From: Colwellia sp.
Lineage (GTDB): Bacteria > Pseudomonadota > Gammaproteobacteria > Enterobacterales > Alteromonadaceae
Direction of reading: 5' to 3'
NCBI RefSeq assembly: GCF_013214175.1
Contig: NZ_JABSPA010000008.1
Coordinates: 176,775-240,774, forward strand
Length of the DNA: 64,000 nt
Position 1 is the first letter of the stretch; each line of letters opens with the position of its first letter. Of the stretch, positions 48,246 through 57,267 are shown one piece after another. The position numbers and the translations under genes are program-made. Below the pieces are notes generated by a model. The model was not told where the DNA came from, made no database searches, and saw nothing but the letters and a program-made list of their open reading frames with translations.

Positions 48246-49110
48246 GAGTAATACCTTGCTCTACTTTGTTAGCGGTTTGGTTTTTGTGTGTTTCTGCTTT
48301 TGGCTTTGATTCTGTCTTGAACGTGGATTTAACTTTTGATTTTAGCAATCTACTCATCACTAAATAGGGTAATCGTACCAACATGCCAATAACTAAGCGG
48401 GTATGCAGCCAGCTAATTAGTACATTATCATGTAAAGCTCTAAAGTGAGATTGGCCATCTTCGGGGTAATCCACTTTGGTTGGTATAAACTTTATATCAA
48501 CATTGCGCCAAAAAAGACGCACCATAATTTCAATATCAAAGTCCATGCGTTTACCTAGACTGACCTGATTTATTAACTGACAACTAGTGGCCAATGGATA
48601 AACTCGAAAGCCACACATGGTATCTTTTACTTGCAGGGACAATGTTTCAATATGCACCCAAAAGTGCGTGATAGAGCGCCCCCATAAACGGCCCTTAGGA
48701 ATACTGTCATCGTATACCGGTTTACCACTGATTAACGCCAGCGGATATTTTACCGACAATGCTAGTAAGGCCTCAATATCATTAAGGTCATGTTGTCCAT
48801 CCGCATCTACTTGTAAAGCATGGCTAAAACCCAGCTTTTGCGCAGCCATTAAACCGGTGATAACCGCGCCGCCTTTGCCTTGGTTTACTTGATGGCTTAT
48901 TAAGTGAATATTATCATCGCCATCGCTAATTTCTACTAACACAGTACTGTGCTCTGCCGTGCTGGCATCATCAACAATAATTACCGCGATATTTTTTGCT
49001 AATAATGCGGCCGTGATTGGCGCCAACTTAGCACTATGATTAAAACTAGGTATAATTGCGCAAACAGTGCTGCTATCAATACTGTTGGTACTATCGGTAT
49101 TACCACTCAT
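48232..49110 (-). CDS. Family 2 glycosyltransferase of the aryl polyene cluster
   Basis: The 292 residues have a GT-A fold: VCAIIPSFNHSAKLAPI at the start, VIIVDDAST and the metal-binding aspartates in ALQVDADGQHDL (about 97-101). MDFDIEIMVRLFW near 190 resembles dolichol-phosphate mannose synthase-type enzymes. It may add a sugar to the lipid that carries the pigment. It overlaps the dehydratase gene by one base and the acyltransferase gene by 14. The C-terminal 35 residues are charged. Confidence 0.86.
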   Translation of the reverse strand: MSGNTDSTNSIDSSTVCAIIPSFNHSAKLAPITAALLAKNIAVIIVDDASTAEHSTVLVEISDGDDNIHLISHQVNQGKGGAVITGLMAAQKLGFSHALQVDADGQHDLNDIEALLALSVKYPLALISGKPVYDDSIPKGRLWGRSITHFWVHIETLSLQVKDTMCGFRVYPLATSCQLINQVSLGKRMDFDIEIMVRLFWRNVDIKFIPTKVDYPEDGQSHFRALHDNVLISWLHTRLVIGMLVRLPYLVMSRLLKSKVKSTFKTESKPKAETHKNQTANKVEQGITHDDN

Positions 49111-49481
49111 TAGCCTAATACCACGCGCGCTGAAGCAAACTTATCGTCATCTTTGAAATAACAAAAGCTAAATTTTTCCGAATGTTTTTTCTCTATAACA
49201 AGCTGTACTTGCATCTCAGGTAAGAGTAGTTTTTGAAATTTCAAGACACTAATATTTAGCACATCACCTGACATAGCTAAATATTCACGAGCAAAGGTAA
49301 TAGCCCAATCTAATTGCACCACACCTGGCACCACGGCAACATCATCAAAGTGACCTTTGAAACATCTTAACTGTGCATTTATTTTTAAATCTAATATCAC
49401 AGAATCACTCGTTCGTTCTATGGCGGTAATACTCGGCAGTAGTTTTTGGGCATTGTTTTTCATTAATATTTGCTCATTCAT
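49110..49481 (-). CDS. apeI: Hotdog-fold 3-hydroxyacyl-ACP dehydratase, ApeI type
   Basis: This 123-residue FabA/FabZ-like domain has RCFKGHFDDVAVVPGVVQLDWAITFA, with the catalytic histidine in GHF and the central hot-dog helix. In characterised clusters ApeI forms the dehydratase complex with ApeP; here the second partner lies at 38643-39092. It is 2 bp after the ligase gene and overlaps the glycosyltransferase start by one base. Confidence 0.87.
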   Translation of the reverse strand: MNEQILMKNNAQKLLPSITAIERTSDSVILDLKINAQLRCFKGHFDDVAVVPGVVQLDWAITFAREYLAMSGDVLNISVLKFQKLLLPEMQVQLVIEKKHSEKFSFCYFKDDDKFASARVVLG

Positions 49482-49483
49482 CT

Positions 49484-50935
49484 TTATTCATTAAGGCAGA
49501 TGCTCATTAAGTCATACTGATGAACCTTATTACTCGAGTTAAAAAGGGTTACTAATTCAGTTTTTACTAGCTTGCCTTGGCTATTAAAAGGCAGCTGCGC
49601 AACAAAACGCCACTTCCTTGGTAATAAGGACGGTTCAAATACTGACAGTAAGGCTTTTTTACAGCTATTGATTAACAACTTCTTTTCGCTTAAATCACTA
49701 GGTAGCGCATTGTTATTTTTTAAGGCTATTACCGCAACCAATGCGCTTTTATTTTGCAAGGTATCTAAAACAAAACAATGACAAGCATTAACATTTTCCA
49801 GGCTGATTAATTGGCTTTCCATTTCATCAAGGGACAGCCTTTTTTCATGTAACTTGATAATGCGGTCAACTCGACCCAGCAAGTTAAAAAATCGACCGTT
49901 GAGCTCAACTCTATCATCAGTTTTGTAACGCTCACCTTCAGCCAAAAAATTTGATGTTAATACTAAGGTGTCATCTTTGGCTAAGCTCACTTGGTGTTGT
50001 GGAAATAACTGCCATTGGACACTTTTACTTTGTTGTCGCCAAGCGATACCGCCGGTTTCCGTACTGCCATAAACTTCAGTAATAGTTTGCTGGTATTTGC
50101 TAAAAATTTCATCTGCAACATTTGCACTTAACGCCCCGCCCGAGCAGAAAACGCGCTGAATCTTTGTCATTGTTTGCGCTGAAAATTGCTGAGCCGTACG
50201 GGCTAAATAACTTGGACTTGAAATCAACAATAGTTTAGTGAAATTTTGACTGTACTGTTCAATTTGCTCTGGGTATTCAATCGTTTCACAAATAATTTGT
50301 TTATCGGTAAATACTGGCCAAATTAATTTAAACAACAAACCATAAATATGTTTATGGGTAACCGTCGACAAAATACAGCTGCTTTGCTCAGAAGTAAGCT
50401 GTTGAGGAGAAAGCGCCTGAGGAAACAGCTGCTCTAAACATTCAACTTCATTTGCTAGCTGGTACCAATACTTCTTAATGGCTTTGGCATCACCGGTCGA
50501 GCCTGAAGTAAACAAAGTGATAGTAGTGTTGGCATTAATATTAAGTGCTATTGGCGTTGAATCTTGGACCAAGCAGTCTTTATTAGGACTAAAATGTGCT
50601 AAAGGTTGCGACTGGTTACTTTCACCACTAACACTGTCAGTAATTATCCTGTCACCAATGGTGATATCGGCAAACTTAGCTGCCTGTTGTAACCGTTCAG
50701 CTTGTTCACTTTGTGCGAGCACAATATTTTTATCTGCTAATAAAAGGGCAAAAAAGTTTATACTGAATTGATAAAAATCATCCTGATATAACAGCCAATT
50801 TTCCTCGCTATAACTATTTATCTGTTGTGCTAAGGCTATGCATTCTTTTGCCCATTGTTGACCAGAAATACTCACTTCGCGCTGAATAAAGTTATTCTGC
50901 TTGTCGACAGGGAAAGTATAAAGATCAATTGTCAT
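49484..50935 (-). CDS. apeH: Adenylate-forming aryl/acyl-ACP ligase
   Basis: This ANL-superfamily enzyme of 483 residues has the phosphate loop TLFTSGSTGDAKAIKK (about 139-154), the A5 motif EVYGSTETGGIAWRQ (about 297), and YKTDDRVEL near 345. A late catalytic lysine is in PFNSQGKLVKTEL. It should activate an aromatic acid with ATP and load it on an ACP or CoA, as ApeH does. The ammonia-lyase gene in the same run could supply the acid. It overlaps the membrane-protein gene by 11 bp. Confidence 0.87.
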   Translation of the reverse strand: MTIDLYTFPVDKQNNFIQREVSISGQQWAKECIALAQQINSYSEENWLLYQDDFYQFSINFFALLLADKNIVLAQSEQAERLQQAAKFADITIGDRIITDSVSGESNQSQPLAHFSPNKDCLVQDSTPIALNINANTTITLFTSGSTGDAKAIKKYWYQLANEVECLEQLFPQALSPQQLTSEQSSCILSTVTHKHIYGLLFKLIWPVFTDKQIICETIEYPEQIEQYSQNFTKLLLISSPSYLARTAQQFSAQTMTKIQRVFCSGGALSANVADEIFSKYQQTITEVYGSTETGGIAWRQQSKSVQWQLFPQHQVSLAKDDTLVLTSNFLAEGERYKTDDRVELNGRFFNLLGRVDRIIKLHEKRLSLDEMESQLISLENVNACHCFVLDTLQNKSALVAVIALKNNNALPSDLSEKKLLINSCKKALLSVFEPSLLPRKWRFVAQLPFNSQGKLVKTELVTLFNSSNKVHQYDLMSICLNE

Positions 50936-51506
50936 TAAGTTTTTGCACCCTTAACCTCACCAGATACTCGCCAGTAAAGAGCAGCGCCATTAAACAATAA
51001 GCAATGAAGCCATTGTAAATAGTCCACGTTTGTAAACTAGTAAATAAGGCGGTATAACAAGCAACGAAGCCATTGAGGATGAAAAAACCTAACCATACTT
51101 TAGTTACCGTACGTGTATAAATTACCGCATGATCTGGCAAATCAGCTTGAGTTAGCCGTGCAAGACGCTCAATGATGGGTGGAGGATTGACTAACGAATA
51201 GGAAAAAATCAAAGCCAAAGCGCTATTAATAATAACGGGATAAAACAACAAGCCCACTTCAATATCAAAAATAAAGCTACACAGTAAAAAGCTTAATACC
51301 AATACTGAAATCACTTTACTTGCTTTGGGGCCTAATACTTGCGCAGAATTATTCTTGATGCTGCTACTTTTTCTTAATATTAATAAACGAATAGAGAAAA
51401 GTAGCAACAGGATAAAGCTAACCCAGCGGATAGAAAACTCAGCTAAACCATAAAACACCACAAAGGGATAAACGAGCGTTACTAAGGCTAGAATTATTTT
51501 TACCAC
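50925..51506 (-). CDS. COG4648-type membrane protein of the aryl polyene cluster
   Basis: The 193 residues have about five or six membrane helices (ILALVTLVYPFVVFYGLAEF, WVSFILLLLFSIRLLIL, ISVLVLSFLLCSFIF and others). A conserved loop PPIIERLARLTQADLPDHAVIYTRTVTKVW carries charged residues. This family is found almost always next to aryl polyene ACP and ligase genes (ApeG position), but its role is not known to me. It overlaps the ligase by 11 bp and starts 38 bp after the second ACP gene. Confidence 0.82.
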   Translation of the reverse strand: MVKIILALVTLVYPFVVFYGLAEFSIRWVSFILLLLFSIRLLILRKSSSIKNNSAQVLGPKASKVISVLVLSFLLCSFIFDIEVGLLFYPVIINSALALIFSYSLVNPPPIIERLARLTQADLPDHAVIYTRTVTKVWLGFFILNGFVACYTALFTSLQTWTIYNGFIAYCLMALLFTGEYLVRLRVQKLNDN

Positions 51507-51544
51507 AAGGATTTTACCAACGTACTTTGATAGATAGTTTATCG

Positions 51545-51796
51545 TTAAGCAGCCAAAGAAATCTCAGCTAAGGCATTAACAATATCGCCTATAGTGCGAA
51601 CTTGTTTAAATGACTCGGGGTCAATTTTTACACCGGTGAGTTCACGTAACTTAACAACTAAATCAACAGCATCAATGCTATCTAAATCCAACTCGTCATA
51701 TAATTTAGCTTCTAAACTGATATCTTCAGCAGGAATTTCAAACTCATCAACTAAGAGTTCAGTTAACATTGAAAATATTTCTTCTTTACTTTGCAT
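51545..51796 (-). CDS. apeF: Acyl carrier protein (second), ApeF position
   Basis: The 83-residue protein is an ACP: the phosphopantetheine serine is in ELDLDSIDAVDLVVKL (about residue 37), in an acidic helical fold. It should carry the growing polyene chain. It lies 13 bp after the other ACP gene. The two ACPs differ clearly in sequence, so they probably have different tasks rather than being a recent duplicate. Confidence 0.92.
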   Translation of the reverse strand: MQSKEEIFSMLTELLVDEFEIPAEDISLEAKLYDELDLDSIDAVDLVVKLRELTGVKIDPESFKQVRTIGDIVNALAEISLAA

Positions 51797-51809
51797 GCTC
51801 TTCTCAGTA

Positions 51810-52061
51810 CTAATTTTGTTCGATAAAAAGAACTAGGTTATTAATTGAATAAAAGTGTTCTTTGGTTTTTTCTGAATTGGCTTCAATTTTTACATCGAAA
51901 GTTTTCTTAATTGCTAAACCAAGCTCTAGCGCATCAATCGAGTCTAAGCCTAAGCCTTCACCAAATAATGGTTCGCTATCAACAATGTCCTCAGGAGATA
52001 TATCTTCTAGGTCAAGCGTTTCAATAATTAATGATTTTAATGTTGCTTTAAGATCAGTCAT
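51810..52061 (-). CDS. apeE: Acyl carrier protein (first), ApeE position
   Basis: This ACP of 83 residues has the attachment serine in GLGLDSIDALELGLAI (about residue 39) and the acidic DLEDISPEDIVDSEPLFGE lead-in. Its start overlaps the acyltransferase stop by 8 bp, so translation is coupled. Confidence 0.92.
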   Translation of the reverse strand: MTDLKATLKSLIIETLDLEDISPEDIVDSEPLFGEGLGLDSIDALELGLAIKKTFDVKIEANSEKTKEHFYSINNLVLFIEQN

Positions 52062-52824
52062 TAAGTTTTAGTTCCTTACAAAAATACTGCTGTGTTGCTC
52101 GAGTCAATGCACGCACGGCTAAAGAGGGGTTTTGCTCATCAAAATGCACACTGTTATCAATGATTGCTTTAGCTGTCAAAGTGATAACAAACTTTTTATC
52201 CGGCACATCATACCACGATTTATTTTTAGTTAATGTACTTGGCTGTACTGAAATGAATATTGGTTGATAATTTGCTTGGCAGCGCACAGCGATATTCGCA
52301 GCCCCTCTTTTAAAGTGCAGAGGTTGGCCAATTTCGCTACGGGTACCTTCAGGGAAAACCACAATATTACAGCCCGAAGCCAAGCTTTTTTTGCAATCAA
52401 TAAAGAGTTGCTCAGCGCTTTCATTGTCAATATAGCCCACTCGTTTTACTACCCCCCGTAAAAAGGGATTAGTAAATAATGATGACTTAACTACACAATC
52501 GGCATTAGGTAAGTAGGCAATAATTAGAATGACATCAATAAGTGACGGGTGATTAGCAATAACCACATGCTCGCGTAAGTTTTCCAGCTGGGTAAAGTTT
52601 TCTAATTTGACGCTGAGCACACCAAAGAACTTCATCATAACAACAAAGAATCGAAATGCTTTATGTATGGTATAGCGCGCAACTTTACTGCGTTTACTTT
52701 TATCCTTGATAAATAACGTTTGTAGCGGAAATATAATCGAAGAAATAAATAGCGCGCCTAAGCCAAAGCTAACGAAGCACAGACCAGTGGCAAACAAACG
52801 CCAATAATAATTCGCTAGCTGCAT
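52054..52824 (-). CDS. PlsC-like 1-acylglycerol-3-phosphate acyltransferase family protein
   Basis: The 256 residues have an N-terminal membrane segment (LFATGLCFVSFGLGALFISSIIFPL) and the acyltransferase motifs VIANHPSLIDVI (His-x4-Asp near 90) and VVFPEGTRSEIGQPLHFKRGA. It is at the ApeD position and may pass the finished aryl polyene chain to a glycerolipid. It overlaps the chain-length factor by 10 bp and the first ACP by 8. Confidence 0.87.
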   Translation of the reverse strand: MQLANYYWRLFATGLCFVSFGLGALFISSIIFPLQTLFIKDKSKRSKVARYTIHKAFRFFVVMMKFFGVLSVKLENFTQLENLREHVVIANHPSLIDVILIIAYLPNADCVVKSSLFTNPFLRGVVKRVGYIDNESAEQLFIDCKKSLASGCNIVVFPEGTRSEIGQPLHFKRGAANIAVRCQANYQPIFISVQPSTLTKNKSWYDVPDKKFVITLTAKAIIDNSVHFDEQNPSLAVRALTRATQQYFCKELKLND

Positions 52825-53546
52825 GACTTAAAGTCCAGTGAGATCAAATAGTTGCCACTTGCTATTGTTTGATTGTTTTTACTGTAAAAATGTCGAATGA
52901 AGCTCAACTCTGCTGGCGAGGTATTTTCACTGTCTGCTTTAGCGTTATTTAAGGCAATATCAATAGCGGCCAAATTATGATTTTCTCTTTTACTCGAGAG
53001 GATCATAGTGATGCAACGAGCGGGTTTTTCCTGCTCAAATTGTCGATATTCCTCGGGTACATCTAAGTCACAATAACTATAAATAACCTGGGTATTAGTT
53101 TGCTGACACTGCATGCTAGCTTCAATAAGACCTTCAAAAAAAGTGTTAGCTCCGGCGCTTATGGTAGTAGTTGCCGCAGTATTATTGGTTGCTATGCTAA
53201 ATAATCCCGAGGTGGCGTTATGGACTGACAAGGCGAATTTGGTCGGTGATAAGTCTTCACCTAAGGCCGCATCTTTAATTAACGTGATTGTTTTGGCTAA
53301 ATCACCATGCTGAGAAGCAAATATTAAGGGTAAGTTTTGGCTTAATGCTGCTGGAATATCCAAACAATGTAGAGCAATCTTACTAAATGGGCTTAATCGT
53401 CTTAATTGCCCCTTAGGATAATACTGAGGCTTGGGAATGATAAAGTCTTCTGCTAGCTTTAATTCGTTATTCGCCCATGAAGTTAGCGATAAGCTATTAT
53501 CTAGCCCTTGTAGCCATACATTAATATTTTTTATATAAACTTTCAT
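52815..53546 (-). CDS. apeC: Beta-ketoacyl synthase-like chain-length factor, ApeC type
   Basis: The 243 residues match the small beta-ketoacyl synthase N-terminal-like domain that serves as chain-length factor in aryl polyene synthases. The position of the ketosynthase cysteine is occupied by SAGANTFFEGL, so it should be non-catalytic; FALSVHNATSGLFSIATNN marks the start of that region. It would pair with the ApeO-type ketosynthase. It is the first gene of the leftward run, facing the 369-bp divergent spacer. Confidence 0.85.
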   Translation of the reverse strand: MKVYIKNINVWLQGLDNSLSLTSWANNELKLAEDFIIPKPQYYPKGQLRRLSPFSKIALHCLDIPAALSQNLPLIFASQHGDLAKTITLIKDAALGEDLSPTKFALSVHNATSGLFSIATNNTAATTTISAGANTFFEGLIEASMQCQQTNTQVIYSYCDLDVPEEYRQFEQEKPARCITMILSSKRENHNLAAIDIALNNAKADSENTSPAELSFIRHFYSKNNQTIASGNYLISLDFKSCS

Positions 53547-53915
53547 TATTATTTCGTAGTAACTACTTGTCTTAGATCGTTTTTATTTTATTACCGGGCA
53601 CTTTACCAAAATGCTATTTAGTCTACAAACTTGTTTGCCGAGATAATGACAATAACAACAGAAAATAAGACCAATAATATTTGATTCCTTATATGTAAAT
53701 GATCTTAAAAAAAACCTATTGTAGAGTAAAAGTACCAGCACTGTCACTGGCAAGAGCAGGGGTTATTTCGCCATTTTATTGGTTTTGATTTAAAATGCCA
53801 ACTCACCACTGTGATAGTATAACTGAAAGGTCGAAGCCCCATTGCCGCCCTGCCTCCTTATTCAACTTGACCAACTTAATTTAACTTAACCTTCTTTTAG
53901 CAAGTAGAGAGCCTT
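53547..53915. other. 369-bp divergent spacer between the ape cluster and gloA
   Basis: No coding frame is seen. On the reverse strand TTGTAG (53623-53628) and TAAAGT (53600-53605) are 17 bases apart, about 50 bases before the ApeC-type gene; this is the only good candidate promoter for the ~17-kb pigment operon. No palindromic operator stands out. The gloA side has a purine-rich leader (agtagagagcc) serving as ribosome-binding region. Confidence 0.5.
53600..53628 (-). promoter_or_regulatory. Candidate promoter of the aryl polyene operon
   Basis: Reverse-strand -35 TTGTAG and -10 TAAAGT with a 17-base spacer lie just upstream of the first cluster gene. Because the downstream genes overlap or nearly abut, one promoter here could drive all of them. 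Confidence 0.4.
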
Positions 53916-54335
53916 ATGAAATTTTTACATACCATGGTACGCGTAAGCGATTTAGACAAATCCCTTGATTTTTATATCGATAAACTGGGTTTGATTGAGA
54001 CTAGAAGAACTGAAGTAGCCGCGGGTAAATTTACCTTAGTGTACTTAGCCACTGAAATTGGCGGCCCTGAAGTTGAACTGACTTACAACTGGGGATCTAC
54101 CGAAGAATACTCTGCCGGACGTAGTTTCGGCCACTTAGCTTTTGAAGTTGATGACATTTATCAAACATGTCAAAAATTACAAGACGCAGGCATAACGATT
54201 AACCGCCCTCCACGTTGTGGTCACATGGCCTTTGTTAACTCCCCTGATGGTATTGCTATCGAATTATTACAAAAAAATGGCTCTCTAGCGCCCCTAGAGC
54301 CGTGGTTAAGTATGGAAAACACCGGCAGTTGGTAA
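53916..54335 (+). CDS. gloA: Glyoxalase I (lactoylglutathione lyase)
   Basis: This enzyme isomerises the hemithioacetal of methylglyoxal and glutathione to S-lactoylglutathione. The 139 residues form two VOC-fold beta-alpha-beta modules. The metal ligands are visible as His in FLHTMVRV, Glu in [11 protein letters not shown], His in SFGHLAFEV and Glu in GIAIELLQK. Length is close to E. coli GloA (135). It is transcribed alone, away from the pigment cluster. An AT-rich imperfect palindrome (54347-54383) follows the stop. Confidence 0.95.
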   Translation: MKFLHTMVRVSDLDKSLDFYIDKLGLIETRRTEVAAGKFTLVYLATEIGGPEVELTYNWGSTEEYSAGRSFGHLAFEVDDIYQTCQKLQDAGITINRPPRCGHMAFVNSPDGIAIELLQKNGSLAPLEPWLSMENTGSW

Positions 54336-54476
54336 TAGCTCATAAGTAATAAGTAAAATAAAAAATATTTATCTTACTTATTATACTACTGCGTACCTCT
54401 GCTATTACTTGTACCCTTTACCAATCAAGATGCATGTTACAGAGTGCTTGAGCACTTTGAATGGTAACGGGTAAAG

Positions 54477-56546
54477 CTACTTTAATACTGACATTAAACT
54501 GCTGTGTGCATCGGTCCATAATACCTTGTTAGCTTCATCATCAGGCCAATCGCTTTGATATGCTCTAACAAGAACATCACTCATCAATTGCTCATTTTTA
54601 CTTAACCAAACCCATTGAGTATCATGCTCATGTGCCTGCTGAGCGCTGGTATGAAAGTATCGGATAGCCATCTGTTGATCTGCTGCTAAGCCACGCATTA
54701 AAGGTAGTAAATTTAAGTGACTGTTCGAGACATGAATGACAATAACGCCATAATCACTCATATTTTTTAAGTAAAGAGCGATCGCTTCTTGGGTCAATAA
54801 ATGTTGTGGAATACTGTCACCCGAAAAAGCATCGACGACTAACAGATCGAAAAGCGGCCTTGCTTCACCTACTGTATCTTGCGTTAATGAAACACGCGCA
54901 TCACCAAGCAGTAAGTTGATATCTGCCGCAGAGTCATCTAAGTAAGTAAAATAGCTTGTTGCTGCCTCAATCACTGCCGGATTTAATTCATAAAAGGTAA
55001 AGTTATCTCCCTTTTTACCATAGGCTGCCAACGTCCCTGCGCCTAAACCGACAAAGCCAACATTGACAGAGCTAGCTGATTTTAATGTTAACTGTTTATA
55101 ATGGCGCATTTGTGCAAAAGCGAGCGCTACACCTGTTTCTTTACGGTAATAGCTTAAAGGAGTATAACGCTTACTTTCTTGTTGAGACTGAGTGCCATGA
55201 GATGTACTGCCATCAATTAATCGGCGTTCAACTTCATTACCCACCTTGATATCTTTAACACTTAAAATTCCATAGAAATTACGTTCGCTATGAATGTCAT
55301 TCTTTATAAATAATTGATTGAAATAGACAAACAGCACCGATAGTAAAACAAAAGCGGTCAAACTGAGCGGCAATAACCATTTATTCTGGCAGCGCAACAC
55401 CCAGCATGAACAAGCAAAAAGTAAAAATAGCATTAACACCGCAAGAGGGAATTCTAAGAATTGGTCAAATATATTCTGCGCAACAAAGGCAACAAAGGCA
55501 CTGCCTAAAAAGCCGCCTAATGACAGTACTAAATAGAATAGGGTTAAGCCATTAGCGCCCGGTTTTAATCGCGCCAATTCACCATGGCAGATCATACAAG
55601 CGGTAAATAAAATACAAGAATAAATGACCAGCTGCGAAATGATGTCAAATTGAGAGCCAATGAAAAACATAAAAATTGCTAAGACCGCAGTCAAACTGAA
55701 TAAAGCAAACCAATAGGAACGAACATACCATTTAGGGCTATGAAAGCTGATGATAAAGGTTAGCAAATACAGGCAAAGTGGTAGTATCCATAAAAAGGGT
55801 ACCGGCGGGATATTCTGGGTCATGGCATTAGTTGTCGAGACCAATAATATTACACCTAAGCCCGACAGCCCTGCCCACAACGCTAAATACACCTTACTGA
55901 TACTGTCATTATTATTTAGCTCACTCGTCATCATAACAACGTCAAGTTCTGGACTGGAAAGCTGTCCATAAACTCTTTTCATCACCAAGATAAAAAGCAT
56001 CACATAAATAGCGTAAATAACGGACCATAATAGCGATTGGTTCGCAGAGGTAAGTAAAGGCTCAAAGACAAAAGGAAAACTCAATAACGCTAGCAATGAA
56101 GAAAAATTAGACAAGGAGTACAGTTTGTATGGTAGCCTTTCCTTATCAACAAAAGTTAACCAGCGCTGAACCAAAGGTCCGGTACTTGCCAGTAAAAAAT
56201 AAGGGAAACCTACGGCAAGTACCAACTGGATCAAAATGGAGGCAAGGGGTGACTCTGTTAATAGGTTATTTTCACTGCTGATACTTTGAGATAAGCCAAT
56301 GGGCAAGACCAGTAAACTCGCCAGCAGCAAAGTGGTGTGCAGTAAAAACTGTGTTTTAACTACTTTTATTTTGCTGAGTTTATGGGCATAGAAGTAACCA
56401 AGTAATAAAAATGCTTGAAAGAATAGCAAGCAAGCCGTCCATACCGCTGCGCCGCCACCATAGTAAGGTAAAATTACTTTGGCTATTAAGGGTTGCACTT
56501 GAAACAATAAAAAGGCACCGACAAAAATCAGTGATAAAAAAAGCAT
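54477..56546 (-). CDS. Membrane protein fused to a spermidine-synthase-like domain
   Basis: The 689-residue protein has about 12 membrane helices in its first ~420 residues (MLFLSLIFVGAFLLFQVQPLIAKVILPYYGGGAAVW is typical of this family). A C-terminal SAM/decarboxy-SAM-binding fold carries VGFVGLGAGTLAAYGKKGD at about 497-515, YELNPAVIEAA, LLLGDARVSL and VVDAFSGDSIPQHLLT. Such proteins are described as fused MFS/spermidine synthase. Whether it makes polyamines is not known; classic SpeE is soluble and shorter. It diverges from yaeQ over a 173-bp gap. Confidence 0.85.
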   Translation of the reverse strand: MLFLSLIFVGAFLLFQVQPLIAKVILPYYGGGAAVWTACLLFFQAFLLLGYFYAHKLSKIKVVKTQFLLHTTLLLASLLVLPIGLSQSISSENNLLTESPLASILIQLVLAVGFPYFLLASTGPLVQRWLTFVDKERLPYKLYSLSNFSSLLALLSFPFVFEPLLTSANQSLLWSVIYAIYVMLFILVMKRVYGQLSSPELDVVMMTSELNNNDSISKVYLALWAGLSGLGVILLVSTTNAMTQNIPPVPFLWILPLCLYLLTFIISFHSPKWYVRSYWFALFSLTAVLAIFMFFIGSQFDIISQLVIYSCILFTACMICHGELARLKPGANGLTLFYLVLSLGGFLGSAFVAFVAQNIFDQFLEFPLAVLMLFLLFACSCWVLRCQNKWLLPLSLTAFVLLSVLFVYFNQLFIKNDIHSERNFYGILSVKDIKVGNEVERRLIDGSTSHGTQSQQESKRYTPLSYYRKETGVALAFAQMRHYKQLTLKSASSVNVGFVGLGAGTLAAYGKKGDNFTFYELNPAVIEAATSYFTYLDDSAADINLLLGDARVSLTQDTVGEARPLFDLLVVDAFSGDSIPQHLLTQEAIALYLKNMSDYGVIVIHVSNSHLNLLPLMRGLAADQQMAIRYFHTSAQQAHEHDTQWVWLSKNEQLMSDVLVRAYQSDWPDDEANKVLWTDAHSSLMSVLK

Positions 56547-56719
56547 AAAGACTCTAAAGACATTGGTTAAAAATTATGACGCGAATGGTAACTAAGATGA
56601 CTGAAAAAGTATATTGTGCTCAGCATTTATCTCCCGCTTAACTTTCTATTTAGCTCTCTTTTGGCAAGTCAGCAGCATGCTGTTATGATACCGCCATTAT
56701 TTATTACCTCTAAGCAGAC

Positions 56720-57253
56720 ATGGCCCTTAAAGCAACTATATACAAAGCCAATATCGAACTTGCCGATATGGATCGTAATTATTACGACAGCTTGCAACTT
56801 ACCATCGCCCAACACCCTTCTGAAACGCCACAACGAGTAATGGTGCGTTTAATGGCGTTTATCCTCAATGCTCACCAAGACTTAAGGTTTGGAAAAGGTT
56901 TGAGTGATGAAACCGAAGCCGCACTTTGGCAAGTTAATTACAGTGATGAAATTAGCCTGTGGATTGAACTAGGACAGCTAGATGAAAAGCGCCTGAAAAA
57001 AGCCTGTAATCAAGCAAAAGCGGTAAAACTTTATTGTTATGGCACCAGCGTGAAAACTTGGTGGTCACAAGTTGAGCAAAACATGAATAAATTTGCACGC
57101 TTAACCATAGAGCAATTCGAGCCAAGTACCTGTGAAGCTTTAGTTAAGCTACTTAGCCGAAACATGGATTTTCAATGCAGTATTCAAGATGGCCAAATGT
57201 GGTTAACTTCCGGTGAAGAAACCCTATTGGTTGAAACCATAAAACTCAAGTAA
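56720..57253 (+). CDS. yaeQ: YaeQ family protein
   Basis: YaeQ proteins have a PD-(D/E)XK nuclease-like fold and an unclear role; the E. coli protein has been linked to RfaH suppression. The 177 residues are the standard length and contain MALKATIYKANIELADMDRNYY at the start, PSETPQRVMVRLMAFILNA, FGKGLSDETEAALW and SDEISLWIELGQLDEKRLKKAC, all family hallmarks. The M28 peptidase gene starts 14 bp later, so the two may be cotranscribed. Confidence 0.93.
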   Translation: MALKATIYKANIELADMDRNYYDSLQLTIAQHPSETPQRVMVRLMAFILNAHQDLRFGKGLSDETEAALWQVNYSDEISLWIELGQLDEKRLKKACNQAKAVKLYCYGTSVKTWWSQVEQNMNKFARLTIEQFEPSTCEALVKLLSRNMDFQCSIQDGQMWLTSGEETLLVETIKLK

Positions 57254-57267
57254 GAGACTCGCCTTTC

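Noticed and set aside
36610..53546. Flexirubin/dialkylresorcinol or PUFA synthase locus
   Set aside because: No DarB-like resorcinol synthase and no multidomain PKS were found; the single-domain enzymes match the aryl polyene set.
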